Shown here: positions 1-7,051 of the stretch, piece after piece
Position numbering within the stretch: the stretch's first letter is position 1
Layout of the letters: each line of letters starts with the position of its first letter
Source: an uncultured Chromatiaceae bacterium
GTDB lineage: Bacteria; Pseudomonadota; Gammaproteobacteria; Enterobacterales; Alteromonadaceae
Assembly (NCBI GenBank): GCA_946482325.1
Contig: CAMLRA010000117.1
Coordinates: forward strand, 1 to 12,951
Direction of reading: 5' to 3'
Length of the DNA stretch: 12,951 nucleotides
Notes under the pieces: generated by a model
The model's input: the letters and a program-made list of their open reading frames with translations, nothing else
Databases searched by the model: none
Told to the model about the DNA's origin: nothing
Made by a program: the position numbers and the translations under genes

Positions 1-45
1 GAAGTGATTCGTCAGCGGTTACGTCAACGCTTCAGTAATCTGTAA
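1..45 (+). CDS. pstC: C-terminal tail of an upstream gene, probably phosphate ABC permease PstC (partial)
   Basis: The first 14 codons read EVIRQRLRQRFSNL followed by TAA at 43-45, in an open frame that enters from the left edge. A short basic, arginine-rich tail after the last membrane helix is common in PstC and PstA permeases. The gene order (this tail, then pstA, pstB, phoU) is the usual pst order, in which pstC lies directly before pstA. The stop lies 15 bases before the preferred pstA start, so the two are almost certainly co-transcribed. The name rests mainly on position; too little of the protein is visible to identify it by sequence alone. Confidence 0.55.
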   Translation, partial: EVIRQRLRQRFSNL

Positions 46-48
46 TTC

Positions 49-52
49 GGAG
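49..52 (+). promoter_or_regulatory. Ribosome binding site deciding the pstA start
   Basis: GGAG at 49-52 lies 8 bases before the ATG at 61. The alternative GTG at 52 overlaps this motif and has no ribosome binding site of its own, so ATG 61 is preferred. Confidence 0.7.
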
Positions 53-60
53 TGAACGGC

Positions 61-1722
61 ATGAGAGCTTGGTTTAAAACGGGAACTCCGTGGATTTGGT
101 TAAACGCCGGTGCAATCGCTTTGTGTCTGGTGATGGTGATTGGCGTGTTGGGGCTGATTGCAGTGCAAGGTGGCAGCCATTTCTGGCCGGCCGACTTGCA
201 ACGGGTTGAAGCGGTACAGGCCGACGGCAGCAAAAAAACGTTGTTGGCAGAGCATGTCCGCACTGAACTGGTTAGTGCAGTTACCCTGAAAGATTCAGGT
301 GTAGCGCTGCCGGACAATGCCGAAAGTTATGCCCGGCACTTGCTGAAATTGGGTAACCGTGACGTTTATGGTCGTGATTTCGCCTGGTTTTTGGACCACG
401 ACCTGAGCGGCTGGGAAAAACCAGCCAACGCTATCGTCATTGAGCGGCGCGAGTGGGGGAATTTCTACGGCCTTCCGTTGCAACTGTTACAGCAAGATAA
501 AGTGATAGCTGAAGGCGAAGCCTTATGGCCGGCGTTGCAGGCGGCGATGGCACGTGCCAATGATTTACATGATGAGATCACCGACATCGAAAAAGGTGAT
601 ATCGGCAAAATCAACAAAGCGTTGGAAGCCCTGCGTCTTGGCAAACGCACTATGGAATTGCAAGGCGCCAGCGCAGCCGAAATCAGCCAGTATGCGCAAC
701 AGGCAGCTGAAGAGCAGGCCGCTTTGGATGCGCAATACGCGCAGCTGCAGCAAAAGCTGGAAGATTTATATACGCAGGCTAAACGCGACAGCCTGAAAGT
801 TGTCACAGCTGAAGGCAAAGAACTGACGATTAGCCTGTCGAACATCGTCCATGCGCACATGCCGAATCAGATGTCGTTGCTGGACAAATCGGTGCATTAC
901 GTGGTGTCGATTTGGAATTTCCTCAGTGACGACCCGCGCGAAGCCAACACTGAAGGCGGCATTTTCCCGGCGATTTTCGGCACTATCACTATGGTGATCC
1001 TGATGTCGATTATCGTCACGCCGTTTGGTGTACTGGCGGCGATTTACCTGCGCGAGTATGCCAAACAAGGCACGCTGCTGAAAATTATCCGCATCTCGGT
1101 GTATAACCTGGCGGGGGTGCCGTCAATTGTTTACGGCGTATTTGGTCTGGGCTTCTTTGTCTACATTATGGGCGGCAATATTGATGCGTTGTTTTACCCG
1201 GAAAAACTGCCGGCGCCAACTTTCGGTACGCCAGGCTTGTTCTGGGCATCGTTGACGCTGGCGTTACTGACGCTGCCGGTGGTGATTGTATCGACCGAAG
1301 AAGGTTTGTCGCGTATTCCAAGCACTATCCGGATGGGCAGTCTGGCGCTTGGCGCCACCAAATCTGAGACTTTATGGAAAGTGGTCGTGCCGCTGGCGAC
1401 GCCGGCGATGATGACGGGGCTGATATTGTCGATTGCCCGCGCTGCCGGTGAAGTGGCACCGCTGATGCTGGTGGGCGTGGTGAAACTGGCGCCGACATTA
1501 CCTGTTGATGGTACTTTCCCTTTCGTACATCTCGACCAGAAAATCATGCACTTAGGTTTCCATGTTTACGACGTTGGTTTCCAGAGCCCGAACGTTGAAG
1601 CGTCGCGTCCGCTGCTCTATGCAACAGCTTTAGTGCTGGTGCTGTTGATTGTGGTGCTGAACATGGCCGCTATCCATTTACGTAACAAACTGCGGGAAAA
1701 ATATCGCAGCGAATCTGACTAG
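61..1722 (+). CDS. pstA: Phosphate ABC transporter permease PstA, long form with large extracytoplasmic domain
   Basis: PstA is one of the two membrane subunits of the high-affinity PstSCAB phosphate importer. The 553-residue protein has one helix near residues 12-36. A hydrophilic stretch of about 260 residues follows (about 37-300) and should face the periplasm. The rest is a typical permease domain with helices near 305-330, 345-370, 392-411, 450-475 and 517-540. The EAA loop that contacts the ATPase is visible around 426-444 (LALGATKSETLWKVVVP). E. coli PstA has about 296 residues, so almost all of the extra length is the inserted domain. That insert includes an Ala/Gln/Glu-rich, probably coiled-coil segment near 155-245. 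Long PstA forms are known in marine gammaproteobacteria such as Shewanella; the function of the insert is not known to me. pstA is the second visible gene of the pst operon. Confidence 0.93.
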   Translation: MRAWFKTGTPWIWLNAGAIALCLVMVIGVLGLIAVQGGSHFWPADLQRVEAVQADGSKKTLLAEHVRTELVSAVTLKDSGVALPDNAESYARHLLKLGNRDVYGRDFAWFLDHDLSGWEKPANAIVIERREWGNFYGLPLQLLQQDKVIAEGEALWPALQAAMARANDLHDEITDIEKGDIGKINKALEALRLGKRTMELQGASAAEISQYAQQAAEEQAALDAQYAQLQQKLEDLYTQAKRDSLKVVTAEGKELTISLSNIVHAHMPNQMSLLDKSVHYVVSIWNFLSDDPREANTEGGIFPAIFGTITMVILMSIIVTPFGVLAAIYLREYAKQGTLLKIIRISVYNLAGVPSIVYGVFGLGFFVYIMGGNIDALFYPEKLPAPTFGTPGLFWASLTLALLTLPVVIVSTEEGLSRIPSTIRMGSLALGATKSETLWKVVVPLATPAMMTGLILSIARAAGEVAPLMLVGVVKLAPTLPVDGTFPFVHLDQKIMHLGFHVYDVGFQSPNVEASRPLLYATALVLVLLIVVLNMAAIHLRNKLREKYRSESD

Positions 1723-1740
1723 CATCCAAAGAGCAGAGGG

Positions 1741-1781
1741 GTGCCGGCAGGCACCAGCCGGCGGGGCGCAAAGCGTCCCGC
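1741..1781 (+). other. GC-rich hairpins between pstA and pstB
   Basis: Two inverted repeats sit in the 96-base pstA-pstB spacer. GTGCC at 1741-1745 can pair with GGCAC at 1750-1754. GCGGGGCGC at 1761-1769 can pair with GCGTCCCGC at 1773-1781 around an AAA loop, giving 9 pairs including one G-U. GCCGGC also occurs twice (1743-1748 and 1757-1762) and could pair in an alternative fold. No T-run follows, so this is not a standard terminator. A role in mRNA processing, stability or partial attenuation between the permease and ATPase genes is an inference. Confidence 0.55.
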
Positions 1782-1818
1782 TCAGAACCTGAAACGAATA
1801 TTAAGAGTGAACTGACGT

Positions 1819-2625
1819 ATGACCACACAACAAATTCTGAACGGCTACAGTGAGCTGAATCTGGCAGATGAAAAAATCAAGCTGGAAGTCAATGACTTGC
1901 GTCTGTATTACGGTGAATCCCAAGCGCTGAAAACCATCAATATGCAGATCCCGGAAAAACGCGTGACTGCGTTCATCGGTCCATCGGGTTGTGGTAAATC
2001 GACGCTGCTGCGTTGTTTCAACCGGATGAATGATCTGGTCGACATCTGCCGTATCGAAGGCAAAATTTTACTGGATGGCCAGAATATTTATGACAAAGCC
2101 GTCGATGTCGCCGAGCTGCGTCGTCAGGTGGGCATGGTATTCCAGAAACCAAACCCTTTCCCGAAAACCATTTATGAAAACGTTGCTTATGGCCTGCGCC
2201 TGCAAGGCGTGAATGATCGCCGGGTATTAGATGAGGTGGTCGAAACTTCGTTAAAAGGCGCTGCGCTGTGGAACGAAGTGAAAGACCGTCTGCATGACAA
2301 TGCCTTTGGTTTGTCCGGTGGTCAGCAACAACGTCTGGTGATCGCCCGCGCTATCGCGATTGAGCCGGAAGTATTGTTGCTGGATGAACCGGCTTCAGCA
2401 CTGGACCCGATTTCGACGTTAAAAATTGAAGAGTTAATCAACGAGCTGAAAGAGCGTTTCACCATTGTCATCGTTACCCACAACATGCAGCAGGCCGCGC
2501 GGGTATCCGACTATACTGCCTTTATGTATATGGGCAATCTGGTGGAATATGACGCGACCAACAAGATGTTTACCAATCCGTCGCAACAGCAGACCGAAGA
2601 CTACATCACTGGCCGTTTTGGTTAA
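1819..2625 (+). CDS. pstB: Phosphate ABC transporter ATP-binding protein PstB
   Basis: PstB is the cytoplasmic ATPase that drives phosphate import through PstC-PstA. All ABC ATPase signatures are intact in the 268 residues: Walker [10 protein letters not shown] at 54-62, Q-loop glutamine at 109 within [15 protein letters not shown] signature LSGGQ at 165-169, Walker B VLLLDE at 185-190, D-loop SALD at 193-196 and switch histidine H221. The FQKPNPFP motif and the NRMNDL stretch after Walker A are characteristic of PstB. Length matches the family (about 257 in E. coli, plus a slightly longer N-terminus). The ATG at 1819 is preceded by a purine-rich AAGAG at 1803-1807, which is rather distant. 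phoU follows after 25 bases, so the pair is co-transcribed. Confidence 0.97.
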   Translation: MTTQQILNGYSELNLADEKIKLEVNDLRLYYGESQALKTINMQIPEKRVTAFIGPSGCGKSTLLRCFNRMNDLVDICRIEGKILLDGQNIYDKAVDVAELRRQVGMVFQKPNPFPKTIYENVAYGLRLQGVNDRRVLDEVVETSLKGAALWNEVKDRLHDNAFGLSGGQQQRLVIARAIAIEPEVLLLDEPASALDPISTLKIEELINELKERFTIVIVTHNMQQAARVSDYTAFMYMGNLVEYDATNKMFTNPSQQQTEDYITGRFG

Positions 2626-2650
2626 TCACCCGACTTAAGCAGAGGTTTTT

Positions 2651-3361
2651 ATGGATAAACTGAATTTAACCAAACATATTTCCAGCCAGTTCAATGACGA
2701 AATTGAACAGATCCGTAACCACATTATGGCGATGGGTGGCCTGATTGAGCAGCAGCTGTCTGATGCGTTAAACGCCATCGCCGGCAGCAATGCTGAACTG
2801 GCACAGCAAGTTATCGCCAATGATTTACTGGTCAACGACTGGGAAATCAAAATTGATGTTGAGTGCACGCGCATTATCGCGAAGCGGCAACCGGCGGCCA
2901 GTGATTTGCGTTTGATCCTGACCATCATCAAAGCGATTTCAGATCTGGAACGCATTGGTGATGAAGCGGAGCGGATCGCCAAAGTGGCACTGGAATCTTT
3001 CAGCAGCGCACAGCAGGATTTGCTGGTTAATCTGGAAAATATGGGGCGCCATGTCGCACAGATGTTGCACGATGTGTTGGATGCTTTTGCCCGGATGGAT
3101 GTTGAAACGGCTCTGGCGGTTTACAAAGAAGACAAAAAGGTCGACCGTGAATACGAAGCTATCACCCGTCAGTTGATGACTTATATGATGGAAGACCCGC
3201 GTTCAATCCCAAAAATCATGAACGTGTTGTGGTCAGCCCGAGCGCTGGAGCGCATTGGTGATCGCTGTAAAAATATCTCTGAATATGTGATTTCGTTTGT
3301 GAAAGGCCGGGATGTGCGTCACAGTGATGAAGACAGTCTGGAGCAAAATGCCCGAAGCTGA
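2651..3361 (+). CDS. phoU: Phosphate uptake regulator PhoU
   Basis: PhoU is a cytoplasmic peripheral protein that links Pst transporter activity to the PhoR-PhoB sensor system and restrains phosphate uptake when phosphate is plentiful. The 236-residue protein is all-helical and made of two PhoU repeats. Each repeat carries the metal-binding E-x3-D signature: [10 protein letters not shown] at 100-109 and [10 protein letters not shown] at 200-209, exactly 100 residues apart. Length fits the family (241 in E. coli). AGAGG at 2641-2645 lies 5 bases before the ATG. It is the last gene of the pst operon and is followed by a hairpin terminator. No PhoB/PhoR genes are visible in the window. Confidence 0.97.
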   Translation: MDKLNLTKHISSQFNDEIEQIRNHIMAMGGLIEQQLSDALNAIAGSNAELAQQVIANDLLVNDWEIKIDVECTRIIAKRQPAASDLRLILTIIKAISDLERIGDEAERIAKVALESFSSAQQDLLVNLENMGRHVAQMLHDVLDAFARMDVETALAVYKEDKKVDREYEAITRQLMTYMMEDPRSIPKIMNVLWSARALERIGDRCKNISEYVISFVKGRDVRHSDEDSLEQNARS

Positions 3362-3397
3362 ATTTTCGCTGAATAAGCGTTGATATTCGCAGAAGTC

Positions 3398-3429
3398 AAG
3401 CCGGCAGTGTGCAAAATAACTGCCGGCTT
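3398..3429 (+). terminator. Terminator of the pst-phoU operon
   Basis: An 11-base perfect inverted repeat: AAGCCGGCAGT at 3398-3408 pairs with ACTGCCGGCTT at 3419-3429 around a 10-base loop. It is followed by a broken T-run (CTTTGGCGTTTT). It sits 36 bases after the phoU stop and separates the pst operon from the DUF47-pit unit. Confidence 0.7.
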
Positions 3430-3453
3430 TGGCGTTTTATCTGCTTGATCGCG

Positions 3454-3482
3454 TTTTTATTACCGTTGTGTTGCAGTAAAAT
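3454..3482 (+). promoter_or_regulatory. Weak candidate promoter for the DUF47-pit unit
   Basis: TAAAAT at 3477-3482 is a good -10 match (5 of 6). The -35 at a 17-base spacing is poor (TTTTTA at 3454-3459, 3 of 6). The location, after the phoU terminator and about 40 bases before the start codon, is sensible. I see no pair of CTGTCAT-like half sites, so no PhoB box can be claimed. Confidence 0.3.
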
Positions 3483-3524
3483 ATGCGCCGACTTTCGTCC
3501 ACTACAAAACCAAGAGGCAAAGCT

Positions 3525-4199
3525 ATGCCAAGTGCATTTTTGGCTGTTTTCGCAAAATCTCCAATTAAACCAATTGAAGAACATATTCGTAAGGTCCTGG
3601 CGGCCAGCGAGCAGTTACTGCCGTTTTTTGCGGCGGTATACATCAAGGATTGGACTACTGCAGCGGAAGTAAGAAAAGGTATCGTCAGTCTGGAAAAAGA
3701 AGCTGACAATTTAAAACGCGACATTCGCGTGCATCTGCCAAGAGGTTTGTTCCTGCCGGTTGATCGCACTGACATCCTGGAACTGGTGTCACAGCAAGAC
3801 AAAATTGCGAACAAAGCAAAAGATATCACCGGCCGTGTGTTAGGCCGCGAGCTGGAAATTCCGGCTCCTATCCAACAAGAATTCAATGCCTATCTGCAAC
3901 GTTGCATCGATGCAGTCGCTTTGGCATGTGAAGCCATCAACGAGCTGGACGAGCTGCTGGAAACTGGTTTCCGCGGTCGTGAAGTAGACCTTGTGGTCAA
4001 GATGGTCGAAAAAATCGACGAGATTGAGCACGACACCGACCAGATGCAAATCAGCCTGCGCAAGTATGTCCGTAAAGCGGAAGATACGCTGAATCCGGTC
4101 GATGTGATGTTCCTGTACCGCACTCTGGAATGGGTTGGCGATCTGGCCGACACCGCCCTGCGGGTAGGTTCACGTCTTGAAATCATGCTGGCTCGTTAA
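3525..4199 (+). CDS. DUF47 / TIGR00153 family PhoU-like protein, Pit accessory
   Basis: This 224-residue cytoplasmic helical protein belongs to the DUF47 (PF01865) family, distant relatives of PhoU that are typically encoded next to Pit phosphate permeases. In some bacteria loss of the partner alters Pit activity, so a regulatory or coupling role in phosphate uptake is likely. The N-terminal FAKSPIKPIEEHI (about 9-21), the central LVSQQDKIANKAKDI (88-102) and the C-terminal LEWVGDLADTALRVGSRLEI (201-220) are the family hallmarks. E202 and D206 form a PhoU-like E-x3-D site. The frame is open from 3483, but AGAGG at 3513-3517 is 7 bases before ATG 3525, and the family usually starts a few residues before FAKSPIKP, so 3525 is chosen. 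pit follows after 18 bases. Confidence 0.92.
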   Translation: MPSAFLAVFAKSPIKPIEEHIRKVLAASEQLLPFFAAVYIKDWTTAAEVRKGIVSLEKEADNLKRDIRVHLPRGLFLPVDRTDILELVSQQDKIANKAKDITGRVLGRELEIPAPIQQEFNAYLQRCIDAVALACEAINELDELLETGFRGREVDLVVKMVEKIDEIEHDTDQMQISLRKYVRKAEDTLNPVDVMFLYRTLEWVGDLADTALRVGSRLEIMLAR

Positions 4200-4217
4200 G
4201 CGTAAGGGTAACTAATC

Positions 4218-5489
4218 ATGGAAATTCTGGCTCAATATGGCCAGGTGCTGGTGTTTGTCGCCGCACTGTTTGGCTTTATCATGGCTTATGGCGTAGGCGC
4301 TAATGACGTCGCCAACGCAATGGGAACCTCTGTTGGTTCTAAAGCATTAACTATTAAGCAAGCAATTGTTATTGCTGCAATCTTTGAATTCACTGGCGCG
4401 TTTTTTGCCGGTGGTGAAGTGACGTCAACTATTCGCAGCGGCATTGTTGAATCTGCAGTGTTCGCGCCTGTGCCTGAGCTGTTGGCCTACGGCATGATCG
4501 CGTCATTGTTGGCGGCGGGTACCTGGTTGCTGGTGGCTACTTATTACGGTTGGCCGGTGTCTACCACGCACTCAATTGTTGGCGCCATTATCGGCTTCTC
4601 TGCGGTCGGTGTTGGTATTGAATCGGTGAAGTGGGATGAAGTCGGCGGGATCGTTGGTAGCTGGGTGGTCACCCCAATGCTGGCAGGTGTATTAGCCTAC
4701 CTGCTGTTTATGAGTGCCCAGCGCCTGATTTTTGATACTGACAATCCGTTGGCTGCGGCGAAAAAGTTTGTGCCTTATTACATGGTATTTGCTGCCTTTA
4801 TCATGGCATTTGTTACTGTGACCAAAGGCCTGAAACATGTTGGTCTGCACCTGACTGATACTGAAGGTTTCCTGCTGTGTATCGCTATCGCGGTGGTTGC
4901 CGGTCTGATTGGTAAAATAGCCATCAGCCGGGTCAAAATCGACCCGGAAGCAGACAAAGAAATGCACTTTAACAACGTGGAGAAAATCTTCGGTATTCTG
5001 ATGATTTTCACCGCCTGTTGTATGGCATTTGCCCATGGCTCGAACGACGTTGCTAACGCCATTGGTCCTTTGGCGGCTGTGGTGGGTGTCATTGAATCCG
5101 GTGGTCAAATTCTGGACAAGGTGTCGCTGGCCTGGTGGATCCTGCCATTGGGTGCTGTTGGTATCGTGATTGGTCTGATGACTTTCGGTGCCCGTGTTAT
5201 TGAAACCATTGGTTCAAACATCACGCATCTGACGCCTAGCCGCGGTTTTGCTGCTGAAATCGCTGCAGCCAGTACAGTTGTGATTTCATCGGGTTTAGGT
5301 CTGCCTATTTCTACTACACAAACGCTGGTGGGTGCAGTGTTAGGTGTTGGGATGGCGCGTGGTATTGCTGCACTGAATTTAAGTGTGATCCGCAACATCT
5401 TTGTATCTTGGGTGGTGACACTGCCAATCGGTGCTTTCCTGTCGATTGTGTTCTTCTACATCATCAAGCTGATTGTTGGCGCGGAATAA
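4218..5489 (+). CDS. pit: Pit-family inorganic phosphate permease
   Basis: This is an inner-membrane secondary transporter of the PiT family (PF01384). It moves phosphate, often as a metal-phosphate complex, using an ion gradient. The 423-residue protein is highly hydrophobic, with about ten helices. It shows the internal duplication typical of the family: GANDVANAMGT at 27-37 mirrors GSNDVANAIGPLAAV at 274-288, and PVSTTHSIVGAIIG at 113-126 mirrors PISTTQTLVGAVLG at 363-376. A hydrophilic loop near 237-255 separates the halves. AAGGG at 4204-4208 precedes the ATG. It forms a two-gene unit with the DUF47 protein, directly after the high-affinity pst operon. Whether the coupling ion is H+ or Na+ cannot be read from the sequence. 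Confidence 0.95.
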   Translation: MEILAQYGQVLVFVAALFGFIMAYGVGANDVANAMGTSVGSKALTIKQAIVIAAIFEFTGAFFAGGEVTSTIRSGIVESAVFAPVPELLAYGMIASLLAAGTWLLVATYYGWPVSTTHSIVGAIIGFSAVGVGIESVKWDEVGGIVGSWVVTPMLAGVLAYLLFMSAQRLIFDTDNPLAAAKKFVPYYMVFAAFIMAFVTVTKGLKHVGLHLTDTEGFLLCIAIAVVAGLIGKIAISRVKIDPEADKEMHFNNVEKIFGILMIFTACCMAFAHGSNDVANAIGPLAAVVGVIESGGQILDKVSLAWWILPLGAVGIVIGLMTFGARVIETIGSNITHLTPSRGFAAEIAAASTVVISSGLGLPISTTQTLVGAVLGVGMARGIAALNLSVIRNIFVSWVVTLPIGAFLSIVFFYIIKLIVGAE

Positions 5490-5500
5490 TATTGTTCTGC

Positions 5501-5531
5501 AAAAAAAACCGCCTCCGGGCGGTTTTTTTTT
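5501..5531 (+). terminator. Rho-independent terminator after pit, possibly bidirectional
   Basis: Eight A residues plus CCGCC (5501-5513), loop TCCG (5514-5517), then GGCGG and nine T residues (5518-5531). The GC core is 5 pairs closed by a UNCG-type tetraloop and extended by A-T pairs. The A-run on one side and T-run on the other would allow termination from either strand. It lies 12 bases after the pit stop. Confidence 0.93.
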
Positions 5532-5563
5532 ACCTGCGCTTGGTTCAAATCCAGAAGAGTGAC

Positions 5564-5580
5564 TGCTCAGGCGTGCTCAG
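5564..5580. repeat. Short direct repeat upstream of oxyR
   Basis: TGCTCAG occurs at 5564-5570 and again at 5574-5580, one helical turn apart, in the spacer between the pit terminator and oxyR. It could be a paired protein-binding site or chance. The rest of the spacer (5581-5724) holds no strong promoter: a GATAAT at 5695-5700 has no matching -35. Confidence 0.3.
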
Positions 5581-5714
5581 ATTTGATTGGTTTTGCTGTC
5601 TTCGCTGATCCGAATCAAAGTATCAGCGGCATCCGGCGCATTTAGGTTGCAGCAGACTAAGCGCTGGACTAGCATCGTCATCGCTATCTTCGCAGATAAT
5701 TCAATCGATACAAC

Positions 5715-5718
5715 GGAA
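5715..5718 (+). promoter_or_regulatory. Ribosome binding site deciding the oxyR start
   Basis: GGAA at 5715-5718 is 6 bases before the ATG at 5725 but only 3 before the adjacent ATG at 5722, so the second ATG is preferred. The two choices differ by one methionine. Confidence 0.55.
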
Positions 5719-5724
5719 TTTATG

Positions 5725-6648
5725 ATGAAACGACTGCCCAGTGTGAAACAACTGCAATACCTGTTAGCTCTGCATGAACATCAACATTTTGGCCGGGCGG
5801 CGGACGCCTGTTACATTGGCCAGTCTACACTGAGTGCCGCCATCGCGAATCTGGAAGAGACCATCGATGCGCAGCTGTTGGAACGCGATCACAAGACTTT
5901 TATCTTCACTTCATTAGGTGAGGATGTGGTGCGTCAGGCTCGTTATATCATCGAACAATGTGAAGAATTAGCTGATTTTGCCCGCAATCAGGGGAAACCG
6001 ATGACCGGGCAGTTCCGCCTCGGTTGTATTCCAACCATTGCGCCTTTTGTGCTCAGCGAAGTGATGGCACTGAGCCGCCTGCGTTTTCCGGATCTTCAGC
6101 TGTTATTGCGCGAAGATACTTCAGAGAATTCACTCAGGGCCTTAACTGAAGGCCGGCTGGATATGGTGCTGCTGGCGTTGCCTTATGAGACTGGCGCGCT
6201 GCATACAGAAGTACTGGCGCAGGACGCCTTTAAACTCGTACTGCATAAAGACTGGCAGGATAGAGGTTTTAGTCAGGACATTTCGCAGTGGCCCGACGAG
6301 AGTATATTTCTGCTGGAGCGTGAGCATTGCCTGACCGGGCATGCGGTGAAAGCCTGTGAGCTGGAAGATTCGCGCAAGGTGAATCCGTTTTTCGCCACCA
6401 GCCTGCATACCTTAACGCAGATGGTCAATAACAAGTTGGGTGTGACTTTTATGCCGCAGATGGCGATCAACAGCGGTTTGTTGCAGGGTACTGAGCTGAT
6501 CACGCAGGCACCCTCGAATAACGGCGCAGCCCGCGATATCGGCGTCGCGTGGCGGCCAACATCCAGTAAGTCCCGCAACTACCGCTTGATGGCGACTTTA
6601 ATTGCCGAAGTTTTGCAGCAAAAATGTGCTGACAACCCGGCAGCCTGA
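5725..6648 (+). CDS. oxyR: LysR-type hydrogen peroxide sensor OxyR
   Basis: OxyR is a cytoplasmic transcription factor that is oxidised by hydrogen peroxide and then activates antioxidant genes such as catalase and alkyl hydroperoxide reductase. The 307-residue length matches E. coli OxyR (305). A winged helix-turn-helix occupies roughly residues 4-62 (FGRAADACYIGQSTLSAAI at 22-40). The regulatory domain follows from about 95. The redox pair is visible: C202 and C211, eight residues apart in HCLTGHAVKAC, with H201 before the reactive cysteine as in E. coli H198-C199 and C208. The FATSLHTLTQMV stretch at 223-234 is also typical. The frame stays open upstream to a TTG at 5587, but that part lacks family similarity. 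The gene ends three bases from the stop of a convergent small gene, and no terminator hairpin lies between them. Confidence 0.95.
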   Translation: MKRLPSVKQLQYLLALHEHQHFGRAADACYIGQSTLSAAIANLEETIDAQLLERDHKTFIFTSLGEDVVRQARYIIEQCEELADFARNQGKPMTGQFRLGCIPTIAPFVLSEVMALSRLRFPDLQLLLREDTSENSLRALTEGRLDMVLLALPYETGALHTEVLAQDAFKLVLHKDWQDRGFSQDISQWPDESIFLLEREHCLTGHAVKACELEDSRKVNPFFATSLHTLTQMVNNKLGVTFMPQMAINSGLLQGTELITQAPSNNGAARDIGVAWRPTSSKSRNYRLMATLIAEVLQQKCADNPAA

Positions 6649-6651
6649 ATT

Positions 6652-6876
6652 TTAAGGCCGCTGACGAAACTTGCTGAAATACAAAGGATGTTCTGCCAGT
6701 CGCCGGTCTGGCAATAATAACAGCAACATCAGAGCAAACAGATTAAAGACCGGCAACAAGCCGGTCGACGCAAACAGGCGGGGTGAATAACCTTTTTCGC
6801 GGGCCAGCTGGTAACTGTACCAACTAAGGATGAGTTGACTGGCGGTGAATAAAATCAGACTAAACCAGATATCCAT
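6652..6876 (-). CDS. Small two-helix membrane protein, unrecognised
   Basis: I do not recognise this 74-residue protein. It has two hydrophobic segments (about residues 3-22 and 36-56) joined by a short loop with REKGYSPRLF (26-35), and a basic tail RRLAEHPLYFSKFRQRP from 58, so it should be a hairpin in the inner membrane. The start is well supported: AGGGAG at 6882-6887 on the - strand lies 5 bases upstream of the ATG, although the frame remains open upstream to 7068. A TATAAT on the - strand at 6936-6931 could serve as its -10 box. It is convergent with oxyR, with three bases between the stops, and divergent from queA. The strong ribosome site and the clean membrane pattern argue for a real gene; the function is unknown. 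Confidence 0.7.
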   Translation of the reverse strand: MDIWFSLILFTASQLILSWYSYQLAREKGYSPRLFASTGLLPVFNLFALMLLLLLPDRRLAEHPLYFSKFRQRP

Positions 6877-6881
6877 TGTGA

Positions 6882-6887
6882 CTCCCT
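6882..6887 (-). promoter_or_regulatory. Ribosome binding site of the small membrane protein gene
   Basis: AGGGAG on the - strand, 5 bases before the ATG whose first base is 6876. It selects the 74-residue start over the longer open frame that reaches 7068, whose N-terminal part is basic and low in hydrophobic pattern. Confidence 0.65.
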
Positions 6888-6930
6888 GCGATCTCAGTTG
6901 GCTGTAATAGCGCGTCCTGCGCTGAGTTCG

Positions 6931-6936
6931 ATTATA
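6931..6936 (-). promoter_or_regulatory. Perfect -10 box for the minus-strand small gene
   Basis: The - strand reads TATAAT at 6936-6931, about 55 bases before the small gene's start. No convincing -35 is found 16-18 bases further upstream, where the sequence is GC-rich, so this may need an activator or be coincidental. Confidence 0.35.
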
Positions 6937-7014
6937 GAGCAGCGCTGGCTTGGCGCGCCGTGATATTTGCCTTAATTTCTGTAAGACAAACGCCTGATCG
7001 CTGCACTTTGGTGA

Positions 7015-7043
7015 TTGAGAAACTGTGGCCGGAACAGTAGACT
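7015..7043 (+). promoter_or_regulatory. Candidate promoter of the queA cluster
   Basis: TTGAGA at 7015-7020 (5 of 6 to the sigma-70 -35) and TAGACT at 7038-7043 (4 of 6 to the -10) are separated by the ideal 17 bases. Transcription would start near 7050, giving a leader of about 50 bases before queA. ACTGTG occurs twice around the -10 (7022-7027 and 7041-7046), with an inverted ACAGT at 7034-7038 between. Confidence 0.5.
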
Positions 7044-7051
7044 GTGCGGCC

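Noticed and set aside
52..60. GTG start for pstA three codons upstream of the chosen ATG
   Set aside because: It overlaps the GGAG ribosome site that is well placed for ATG 61 and has no ribosome site of its own.
3483..3524. Longer N-terminus of the DUF47 protein
   Set aside because: The 14 added residues are basic and unlike the family, and AGAGG at 3513-3517 is well spaced only for ATG 3525.
3431..3524. PhoB box before the DUF47-pit unit
   Set aside because: No pair of CTGTCAT-like repeats spaced by about 11 bases could be found.
4692..5108. 138-residue open frame on the minus strand inside pit
   Set aside because: It lies fully within a well-identified membrane transporter gene, is rich in His, Gln and Asn as expected of an antisense shadow, and has no supporting context.
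5587..5724. 46-residue N-terminal extension of OxyR from a TTG codon
   Set aside because: The known family start matches the ATG at 5725, which also has a ribosome site; the extension has no LysR similarity.
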